A stretch of 64,000 nt of DNA from Tridacna crocea. Its lineage: Eukaryota > Mollusca > Bivalvia > Cardiida > Cardiidae. A program made the translations under genes and the position numbers. Below, in pieces: positions 34,401-46,400 of the stretch; positions within the stretch are counted from its first letter, which is position 1, and the number at the start of each line of letters is the position of its first letter. Below the pieces are notes generated by a model. The model ran no database searches. It saw nothing but the letters and a program-made list of their open reading frames with translations, and was not told the DNA's origin. The DNA lies in contig OX031062.1 in assembly GCA_943736015.1 (NCBI GenBank), positions 57,772,962 through 57,836,961 on the forward strand. Reading direction: 5' to 3'.

Positions 34401-37400
34401 ATAAATCTAAACCTATTATATTTTCATTACAAAGAGATATAGTAATTACCTCCCTTTTCTGGAAACCAGCAAAAGAAGGTACAAATAATTTCAAGATAGG
34501 CATAAAGAAATTTCTGGTTGGTTAAAAATGTGCAAAAATATTATTCCTGTATAAATCCATATTTATCAATTATCAAGGAAACTTCATGCAATGCAGCACT
34601 AGAGGTATTAGGGGTCTATTACCTTAAATTAACTAAATGGGCATTTTCGACCTGGAAATGAGCAAAGAACAATATATTTTTAACATGCATCTTATGTTTC
34701 AACTCTTTACCAAATGAAAAATTTCAAACTTAACAAAGCTCAACACTTTACCAAACGACAAAATTTTAGACTGGTCCAAATTGAAAGCACTTGCAGACAA
34801 CAGAATAAATGTAATTCAAAAACTGAAGTTTGTTTCCAGCAAGATAGAAAACAGTGTGGGAAAAGGAGAAAATGCTGGTTACCAGCATTTTCTCCTATTC
34901 CCACAATGTTTTCAAAAGGCTTCTACCTCTGGGTTGTAAAGACAAGGGATTGTTTGGGAAAGGGTTAAAGTTTTTTCAGATGACAAGGGTGACTAAAAAA
35001 TTAAAATTTCTGTTCAAAAGTTTAGAAGACATTGTTGGCAAAAAGAGAAATTTCTGGTTACCAGCATTTTCTCCTTTTCCCAAAATGTTTTTCAAAGTCT
35101 TCTTCTTCAGGGTCATTGAAAGTTTCTGGAGACAAAGCAGTAACCAGCATTTTCTCCTCTTCCCACAATGTTCTATACCCTTCCAATGTTAAATTCAACC
35201 ATTTGGGCCTCATTTAACCCATTACCACACAATGCCAACTTTTGACGACCCTGTGAAAGAAGCCTTTAGAAAACATTGTGGGAAAAGGAGAAAATGCTGA
35301 TATCCAGCATTTTCTCCTTTTCCCACAATGTTTTCTACGCTTCACAAAACAAATTCCAAATTTTCAGTCACTTTTTTTTTTGTCCTCTGCAAATTCTTTC
35401 GATCTGGACGGGGCTCAAATATTCTTGTTTCGTAGTGAGTTAATATGTCTTCTGCCAATGTTTTCAAATTTGTTAAGACTAAGATTCTATCATGCGGTAA
35501 AGATTCATACCTTTTTTGGTGACAAATCTGTCCAGCTAGTCTCTTTATACAGCAGCTGTGGAAGTCTGTGATTGAGTCGACCCAGTAAGTGTACCAAGAA
35601 GGTGGGTTCAACCATTCTGGCCGTGTCAACCAATAGCTGTAGCCCCATATCTGAAATGCATAGTAATGCTTCATCATTTAGTGGTAGAAGGCGAAAGTTT
35701 TCAAATACAAGACTGTACATGTATCGCAAAACCTTAACTCTTTACCAAACGACAAAATTTAAAACTAATCCAAATTGGAAGCATTTGCAGACGACAAAAT
35801 TAACCTGACTAAAAAATTGAAATATGATTTTGGAAGGGTAGAAAACATTGTGGGAAAAGGAGAAAATGCTGGTTACCAGCATTTTCTCTTTTTCCCACAA
35901 TGTTTTCAAAAGCTTTCTTCCTTGGAATGGTTAAAGGCCGGGATTGTGTGGTAAAGAGTTAACTCATTTTATTCTCTATTGCCAATCAATCATACGTTGT
36001 CTGGATCACAGACTAGCTGAAACAGTTTTAATAATTGACATTTTTCAGCCAAAAGAGTCTTGAAAATTTTTGTAATCAATCTAGTGTTTGTAAAGTTAAT
36101 AATTTACTAGGAGACATGATTCTTGTCCATATTGGAAGCATTTGCAGACCACTAACTTAACCTTTTACCAACAATCCCTGGTTTTTACGACCCTGAAATA
36201 AAACCCTTCTGAAAACATTGTGGGAAAAGGAGAGAATGCTGTGCTTCAAACTTGCAAACAATAAAATAAACGGAACTCAAAAACTGAAATTTGTTTCCAG
36301 CAGGATAGAAGACTTTGTGGGAAAAGGAGGAAATGCTGGTTACCAGCATTCTCTCCTTTTCCCACAATGTTTTCAGAAGGGTTTTATTTCATGTCTAAAA
36401 TCTTGTCATTTGGTAAAGGGTTAACTCTTTACCACACAACAAAATTTTAGACTGGTTCAAATTGAAGGCATTTGCAGACGACAAAGGTGACTGAAAAATT
36501 GAAATTTAATCTGAGAAGGGTAGAAAACACTGTGGGAAAAGGTGAAAATGCTGGTTACTAGCATTTTCTCCTTTTCCTACAGTGTTTTCAAAAGGCTTCT
36601 TTCTCAGGGGCGTCAAAAAGTAGGGATTGTATGGTAATGGGTTAAAGTAGTCGGTGACTTTACTTCATTTCTTTCTACATGAATGGAGTATCAATATACA
36701 TCTTACTGGTTATTTTCTAAACAATCCTTCATTTTATCTAAAAAGGAAAGAAGAACCCTTTACCACACAATCCAAAGCTTTAACAACCCAGAAAAGTAGG
36801 CCTTTGAAAACATTATCGGAAAAGAAGAAAATGCTGTCAACCAGCATTTTCTCCTTTTCCCACTATGTTTTCTAGACTATCTGATTTCAATCCAATTATA
36901 AGTGCCTTTTGTCGTCTGCAAGTGCTTTCACTTTGGACCCCTCTGTTTGGGAAAAGAGTTAAAGTAACTGTTAGAAATGGATAATCATGAGTACGCTCTT
37001 TACTGAAACAAAATTTCAGGATCATTCATATTGAAAGTATTAACCCTTTACTCTGTAGATACTTATTTCTACGCATTGCTTGTAGGAGCCTTTGGAAAAC
37101 ATTGTGGCAAAAGGTGAAATTGCTCGTGACGAGCAATTTCACCTTTTGTCACAATGTTTTCTATGCAATCAAAAGGTGTCATATACATATAAGAAATGGC
37201 TTCATCCTTATTGTTATTTAGGGTCAATTAGATATACCATGGAAATGCCTTCTGGGGTAAAGGGTTAACAGACGACACATTAGCCCTTTCCCAGATGACA
37301 AAATTTTAGCTCTGTCCAAATTGAGATCATTAGCGGATGATCATTTTTCTTTAACAAGGCAGAGAGCATTGTGGGAAAAGGAGAAAAGCTGGTTACCAGC

Positions 37401-40400
37401 ATTTTTTCCATTTCACAGTTTTTAGTAAGCATACCAACAGCTGAAACTATGCTGTAAAAAGTTAAAGAGGCTAAATATCCCACAGCTTATCCTATTAACC
37501 CTTTAACTCTGGACCAAACGACTTTTGGACTGGGCCAAATTCAAAGCATCTGCAGACAACAAATCAAATCTTGGTAATATGATAATTTCTGACTTTGATA
37601 GAGTAGAAAATATTATGGGAAAAGGAGAAAATGCTGCTTATCAGCATTTTCTCCTTTCCCTACAATATTTTCTACAGGCTTCTTTGCCAGGGTCATTAAA
37701 AGTCGGGATTGTGTGCCAAAGAGTTAATAAATGCTGCAAACTCTACTCTTTCATATGGCAGCTGATCATAATCCTGAAACTACAGCCTCAAAATTCACCC
37801 ATCGGCTTTATGTATTCAAAACTTATTGTTTTCATAACTATTACAACAAAGCCTGTATTCCTTCACTGTTTGAAAAGGAAAAAATACCATCAAACAAGCA
37901 GACTGGCTACTATTTACCTACCTTCAATCCAGCCCATGGTGTTAACAATGAGTGGCCCAGACACGTCCAGACTTTTATAGTGCTCTACACATTTGTAAAC
38001 ACAGTTGATATAACCATCAGGATCATCTGTTGGGGTAATTCCACCAAAATAGTAAGAACTGAAACAGGGCAAACATGAATGAAATCAAATCCTTGTGAAT
38101 CTTACGATATATGTAAACATACAGCGTTTTCTCTTTGTCATATAATGCCTCCAAAAGTTTCAATCCTTAAAAATAATAGGTTCGCATAGTAACATAACTT
38201 GCCGTCCAATAAATCATGGTAATAGTCTCTTCTAACATGTACAATGACACAATCTTTTAACTCTTTACCAAACCACAAAATTTATAGACCACTCCAAATT
38301 GAAAGCATTTGCAGACAACAAAATAAACGTGACTGTAAAATCAAAAATTGATTTGGGAAAGGTAGAAAATATCATGGGAAAAAGGGGAAAATGCTGATTA
38401 CCAGCATTTTCACCTTTTCCAACAATGTTTTCTTCTCTTCCAAAATCAAGTTTTAAATTTTTGAGTCACATTTTTTTTGTCGTCTGCAAATGCTCTCAAT
38501 TTGAACAAGTATAAAATTTTGTCATTTGGTAAAGAGTTAAATATTGCTAAAATGATGAGATTCGAGTGTCAAATGGCAGAAAATATTGATGGAAAACGAT
38601 TACAGCAACAAAACTGATAATTAGGCGGCTGTATAACTTGAGTTTTCAGATGGCTACAAACTGGAAACTAGGGTGCACTTTAACCCCTTACCATACAATG
38701 ATGACTTTCAACAACCCTGGGAAAGAAACCCTTTGAAAACATTGTGGGAAAAGGAGAAAATGCTGGTAACCAGTATTTTCTCCTTTTTCCACAATATTTT
38801 CTACCCTAACACGGAAAAATTGCACCTTTTGAGCCACACTGAAATTGTCGTCTGCAAAAGGTTTCAATTTGGATAGGTCTAATATTTTGCCATAAGGTAA
38901 AGGGTTAAGAATGGGTGGTGGATAAAGGCCCTGTTGTCTGCAAGTGCATTCAATAAATTAGACAAGTAAGTGGAACCACTTTTGAAATGAAGGATTCTAA
39001 ATAAGTATCAACAAATAATACTAACCAAACTGGCGATCTTTGATGTGAAAAGGGAGGCCCTACAACGAAAAAAAAAAAAATGTAAATTTCATTGTATTTA
39101 TGAATACAAAAGCCTTACTTAACCCATTACCACATGACAATATTTTAGACTGGTCCAAATTGAAAGCATTTGCAGATGACAAAATAAAAGTGACTGAAGG
39201 TTTGAAATTTGTTTTGTGAAGGGTAGAAAACATTGTGGGAAAAGGAGAAAATGCTGGTTATCAGCATTTTCTCCTTTTCCCACAATGTTTTCTAAATGCT
39301 TCTTTCTTAGGGGTGTCAAAAGTAGGGATTGTGTGGTAATGGGTTAAAAGCATTTCAAATGAAAAACAAAGTTATAATCTGAGAGCCTATAGATCTGCAT
39401 CTAGCATGCATCTTTATTCCTTTTCATTCAGTGTTTGTAATCAATAGTATCTTATTTTATGAAATCCTAATCATTCCTTTACCTTTGTGACAACAGTTGC
39501 AAGGTTGCACAGATTATGATGGACCGAAAATGCATTTCATTCTATAGTGGCTAGCCTAGACATAACAACCAATTTTCCGTTTTAATCAAGGACAAATCAG
39601 TGGCATCTCTTTATCAAAGACACCTTAACTCTTTCCCAAACGACAAATTTTAGACTCTTCCAAACTGAAAGAGATTGCAGACGACAATTCTAAACTTGAT
39701 GAAAATGACTGAAAGTTCTGCAACAGGGTAGAAAACACTGTGGGAAAAGGAGAAATTGCTTGTTACGAGCAATTTCTCCTTTTCCCACAGTGTTTTCAAA
39801 AGACTTATAATGTAGACACGTAAAATCCAGGGCTTGTTTGGGAAAGGATTAAATCAATTTTTCTGTTCATGTCTACATGGCATTTTCATTTCGTTGGATA
39901 ATAAAGATATCTAAAATTCAGGTATATTTCTGGCACCAGACTGCTAAAATTCAGGTATATTTCACCAGACTCTCTCAGAAATTACAAGCCAGCGTAGATC
40001 CATGATCATGCCAGTTTGGTTTTCATCTACACTGTCTGCAAAAGCACCGAATTAGTATGGGGACACTTAAACATATAGATTTTGAAAAAGAAATAAACTA
40101 GGGCCTGTATCTACCAACTTTCATTAACTCTTTACTACACAATCCCGACTTTTAACAACCCTGAGAAAAAGGGCCTTTTGAAAACATTGTGGGAAAAAGG
40201 AGAAAATGCTGGTAACCAGCATTTTCTCCTTTTCCCACAATGTTTTCTACTTTTCACAAAACCAATTTCAATTTTTCAGTCATATTTATTTTGTCGTCTG
40301 CAAATGCTTTGAATTTGGACTGGTCTAAAATTTTCTCATATGGTAAAGAGTTAATTGCATTCATAGAATAAATCTATCTTTAGAAGTAAGATAACTTCTG

Positions 40401-43400
40401 GTTTAGCCATCAGAAATTGTGTTACTTTGAACAGTAAAAACTTTTGGAGATTAAACTAAAAGTACAATTTAGAGGGTATACCGAAGACTGGTTCTGTAAC
40501 TCTCACAAGAGAAACACATCCCGGTGGAGTAAACTCTGCCTGTCCAGGATCACAGTCTAGAAAGTAGACACAGTCAAGTCTGAAACATACAAAAATCTTT
40601 GTTTTATGTAGATCTAATACTAGTAGTCTTTACCAGAAGAAATATTTTTAGAGTTATACAATTTAATAGCATTATGAGATGGTATTTGATTCAAAATGTC
40701 GTATCTGACTTTGAACACGCAAAAAAATTAGAAAAATTGTGGGAAAAGGAGAAAATGCTTGTTATTAGCATGTTCTCTTTTTGTCATTTTGTTTCGAAAG
40801 CCTTCCTTCTAAGTGTGATTGAAACAATGGATTGTTTGGTAAAGATGAGATGATTCTAATGAGAACCCACAACATACGGTTTAGTGGAGAATTATCAATA
40901 CATATACATGTATTTTCAACTTTGAAATCAAAATCACTCCCTCTATCTGGAACTCTGGTATACTGATGACTACTCTGGGTTTGGGAAAAATATAGGGGCT
41001 AGAGAGGGCAAAGCAAAATACAAGTAACTGTATGTACACTGTGTTCAATGTGGCAATCAAATCTTGATTGACACTTTTTGCAACAGCAATTACGGTACAA
41101 TGGAGCTTTGTTCACTAAATGTGAAATGCTTAGCTTTTCAACAAATAGCATATTAACTCTTTAACACACAATCACGACTTAACACTCCAATGTAAGAAGC
41201 CTTTCGAAAACATTGTTGGAAAAGGAGAAAATGCTAGTAACCACCATTTTCTCTTTTTCCCCACAATGTTTTCTTTTCCATCTAAAACAAAAACCATTAC
41301 TTTAGTTACCTTCAATTTATCGTCTGCAAATCCTTTTAATATGAACAAACCTAAAATTTTGTGGTTTGGTAATTGTGTGAGTTAAATGTATGTGAAATGA
41401 TTTGTCTCTGAAAGAAAACATCGTTTGAAAGAAGAAAATGCAGCTTATCAACATTTTCTCCTTTTCAGAATCTTTCCAAAGGTTTTCTTTCTCAGGGTCA
41501 TTAAAACTCAAGACTGTATGTTAACAAATTTTAGGTTTGTCCAAATTGAAAACATTTGCAGACGACAAAATAAAAGTGACTGAAAATTTGAATTTTGTTT
41601 TGTGAAGGGTAGAAAACATTGTGGGAAAAGGAGAAAATGCTGGTTACCAGCATTTTCTCCTTTTCCCACAGTGTTTTCAAAAGGCTTCTTTCTCAGTAGG
41701 GATTGAGTGGTAATAGGTTAAAGGGGTTAAATACTTCATTTGTTACCTATTCAATGAGTTGTTTATCAGCAATCTGTTGGTAGTAGATTTTCCTGTGTTC
41801 TTAGACCCACACAACATCATCACAGGCTGCTTTTCCTCATCTGTTTGATACAGAGGACATAAAACAATTTGCTACCTATTTGTTTTTCCCTTTATCACAC
41901 AATCCTGACATTCAGCAACCCTGAGAAAGATGGCTTTTGAAAAGATCATAGGAAATGGAGAAATGCTTGTTACCAGAATTTCTCCTTTTTCCAAAATGAT
42001 TTTCATCTTCTGCAGAAATAGCATCATTATTAAACAAACCTGATTTGTATTCTGCTATTACTTTCAATTTGGTCTGGTCTAATTTTTCTTTGTGTTGTAA
42101 AGAGTATGCAATGTGCAATGGTTAAATTCTTTGATGACAAAACTTTAAGACTTATTTAACCTATTACCACACAATCCCTTCTTTTGATGACCCTGAGAAA
42201 GAAGCCTTTAGAAAACATTGTGAGAATATTCAAATTTGTTTTAGGAATAGTGGAAAACATTTTTGGAAAAGGAGAAAATGCTGGAAACAAGCATTTTCTC
42301 CTTTTCCCACAATGTTTTCTACCCTTCACAAAATAAATTTCAAATTTTCAGTCACTTTTATTTTGCCGTCTGCAAATGCTTTTGGTTTGGACGAACCTAA
42401 AATTTTGTCGTTTAGTAAGAAATTAAAACTTTTTAGCACCACAGGCAGAAAAAAAGGGGGATGAGTAGACAGGCATAGATCAAGATCAAACTGAACAAAA
42501 ACATGCAGTCTGATCTTTGAACTCTGATCCATACCATCCACTTGCTTAGTCAAGGCCATATGATGAAAAGCCCTTCAAAGTCTTGGACAATTCTATTATA
42601 AATATTTGGTGCTGTATAACTAAAGCTTAGGATCATCTTTCAGAGGATTGATGGAATCCAGGCGAAAAAAAAAAGATCCTGAATAGAATAAACCCTTTAC
42701 CAAACAACGGCTACCTTTGATGACCCCGAGGTAGATGCCTTTCGAAAACATTGTTGGAAAAGGAGAAAATGCTGGTAACCAGCATTTTCTCTTTTTCCAA
42801 CAAATGTTTACTTCCCTTCCCAAATCAAATTTCAATTTCTCTGTGACATTTATTTTGTTGTCTGCAAGACTGCAAATGCTTTCAATTTGGACCAATCGAT
42901 AAATTTGTGGTTTGGTACAGAGTTTATGCATATAAACAAATATTTCCATCACTTACGAGCCTTCATGTATCTTCATATCAGAAACAGAAAGTCTGCTAGG
43001 TGCAATGCACAATGTTATCAAATGCATATTCTTCCCATATCGTTAAAATTTACAGCAAGGATGAAGTAGTTTCTTATGTGTATAAGATACCTTTTGATAG
43101 GATAGGATAGAAAACATTGTGGCAAAAGGTGAAATTGCTCGTGACGAGCAATTTCACCTTTTCCCACAATGTTTTCAAAAGGCTCCTACAAGCAAATGAG
43201 TGCCTATGGAGTACAGGTTTAAGGATGAGCTTGTTTTCCTTTCAAAAAGAATTGGTCATGTTAGAATCGAAATAATCTACTTTCTATTGTGGTTTATTGT
43301 TCAATAAACCATGTTGTGAGTTTTGAGGTGCAATGAATAAACCACTTTGGCTCAAGTCTTATCCCCCTCCTGGATTATTTATTGTGCCTCATAACTCACA

Positions 43401-46400
43401 ACTGTGGTTTACTGAATGATATACCGCTATAGAAAGAGTATTCCGACAAGCTAGCTATATTTACCATATTCATTCCCAGATATACTTGAGTTCCACTTTG
43501 CTATAATGGACTGAATGTCATCTCCAATCTTCAAAACAGGAAAGTTTTCATCATCTACACTATGAACAGATACTCCCACAGTTTGTAATATTTCATTGAC
43601 TGGACCATCTTGATTAGTCTCAAACAGATCATAAAATGGACTATGGTTTGTCAGCAAGTCACACATGGATGATGCAAGAGAATTTAGTTTCACTGCAACA
43701 GAAGATTTTCTTTTCTTTAGCATATTTTCCACCTGCTTGGTTTTATCTGCATTTGTCTTTTTAACACTTTCGAGAATTTTATGTACATTTGGTTCACACT
43801 TAGTGGTCGTCAGAGTAAGAAAGCTATTTGAGACTGGGGAATACACCTCCAATGGTGGGTGACCTGATCCAAGACTGTATCCCATGATCTGCACAGAGCC
43901 TGAGACACACTGAATTCTTACCCGCCCTTTTAACATCAACTCATAGGGGTGGTTTATAAACAGTAACACTCCATCTTTCATATGAACACAGCTGAGGCTG
44001 GAAAAAAAAGCAAGTCTATATTTTACAAAATTTATGTGAGTTTGGTTAGGCGGCTTTTTAAACCTTTACCAAACAATAAAATTCCAGACTTGTCCATATT
44101 GACAGGTGACAGTAAAAATGTGGCTGAAAAAATAAAGTTTGTTTTGGGAAAGGTAGAAATATTGTGATACAAGGGGAAAATGCTGGTTACTAACTTACCA
44201 GTATTTTCTTTTTCAAAATGTTTTCAAAAAGCTTCTTTCTAGTGATCATTAACCTATTACCATACAATCCCTACTTTTGAAAACCCTGAATAAGAAGCCT
44301 TAAGAAAACATTATGGGAAAAGGAGAAAATGCTGGTATTTTCTCCTTTAGCCATAATGTTTTCTACCCTTAACAAAACAAATTTCAAATTTTCAGTCACT
44401 TCTATTTTGTCGTCTGCAAATGCTTTGAATTTGGACCAGTCTATAAATTTGTCTTTTGGAAAAGACTTAACCCTTTAGTGGCCTTTACCACACAACAAAC
44501 CTTTAGACTTATCCAATCTAAAAGCATTATGTAGAGGACAAATTAAATGTGACCAAAATTGTTGAAGTTGTCTTTGACAGGAATGAAAACAATGTGGAAA
44601 AAGGAGGAAATGCTGGTTACCAGAATTTACTCCTTTTTCCCACATTGTTTTCAAAAGGCTTCTTTCACAGGTGTGTTAAAAGTCGGGATTATGTGGTGAA
44701 AGGTAAATCCTTTACTAAACAATGCCCAGTCATAATGATCCTGGTTGAAAAAGACTTTTGAAGACATTACAATAAAATCCCTTCAAAGATAAATACAAAC
44801 ATTTGAGTCGGACTAAATTTGGAGTGAGATTAATTTTGTTATATCAAAAATGCAAATAGTTTCTACTCAGGTATACAAATTGTAAATGCAAGAGGTAAAA
44901 TGCAAAAATATAGAAGATACACAAGAGCTGCAAAAGATGTTCAAACTTTAACACAACCAAATTACCCTTTTCAGACAGTGAATCCTTTGAGTATGACAAA
45001 TTACATATAGCACAAATTCTGAAAATTGTCTTTCAACTTGACAAAGAGTAGAAAACTTTGTTGAACACAGAGAAAATACAAGTTACCAGCGACGTCTCCT
45101 TTCAGACAATGTTTCTAAAAGTCCTTTTCCGTAACTCTTTCCCAAACAACAAAGTTTAGACTGGTTCAGATTGAAAGCATTTACAGACGACATTATAAGA
45201 GGGACTAAAAAGTTGGAATGTGGTTTTGGAAGGGTAGAAAACATTGTGGAAAAAGGAGAAAATGCTGGTTACACCATTTTCTCCTTTTTCCACAATGTTT
45301 TCATTCTCAGGGTCATTAAAAGTCGGGATTCATCATTGTGTGGTAAAGAGCTAAGGCTTAACCCTTGACCAAACAATCTGTGGTTTTCACCACCCTTCGA
45401 AAGAAGCCTTTTGAAAACATTGTGGGAAAAGGAGAAAATGCTGGTTCCCACGTTTTCTACCCCACCAAAATAAAACTTCAATTTTTGAGTAACATTAAAT
45501 TTATCGTCTTCAAGAGCTTTTAAATTTGGACAAGTCCAAATCTTTGTTGCTTGAGAAAGGTTTAAAACCTGGGATTGTATGGTAAATTGCTCTATACCAG
45601 GGTTGTCAAAGGTAATCTCTGTGAAGCATCATACCAAACAAGTCATCACATAATGATGGATCCATCTGTTTTGTCCAACAATTGACTCAATTGTGAGGTA
45701 GACTCGTCCTTGTCATGCAGACAATTGACCAACAACAAAGAGTACTGACTCATGTCAGTCTGCATGTTGTGCAATCATTTCACCCATATTTAATAGCATA
45801 CTGCAAATACTTTCAATTTTAACATGTCCAAAATTTTCAGATTGATATGTAATTGGTATATAAAGCTCACGAAGACAGCATAATTGACCTTTCTGTAAAC
45901 GCGAGTTTGGCATACTCCCACCCCCTCCCCCTTAATAACGCTGTATTTTGATTGTCAGGCCTGTCAAGCTAACCAGAAATGTGTCAAGACTTTTTCCTTT
46001 ACATGATGCCCAATGCTGTGTTTTCATCGGCCGATAAGACATTGGAACACCTATCAATCACAATCGGCAGAAAGGTCAATTACTGCATAGATCATACCTA
46101 TCTTCCTCTGCAACAAGTGGTACTTCAGGTTGAACTAGATTGTCTGATTCATACATATAACTTTTATCAGAGTAGACTTGATCACTTAAACTCCATCTTC
46201 TTTCCCTCTTCCTTGAATTCTCTGGCCTTTTCTTTCTCCTCTTTTTGGTTTGACTCAAGTCAATATAACGATCTGGCTTAAAGTCGTCATCACTCTCAAT
46301 CTCAACTATATCTATTTCTTCCTTTTTTTCTATGGTGTAATTGGCTTTGTTAGTGCCTGTTGGTATAGATCTGTTGGCATCTTGGGCTGTTGGAATTTCC

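Noticed and set aside
34714..35217. Overlapping plus frames containing GKGENAGYQHFLLF-like and KEKMLVTSIFSF-like peptides, also seen in dozens of other places
   Set aside because: All are translations of the PB1 palindrome in different frames, not a protein family.
43665..43862. Plus-strand frame opposite NOL9 exon 2
   Set aside because: It is the antisense shadow of a supported coding exon.
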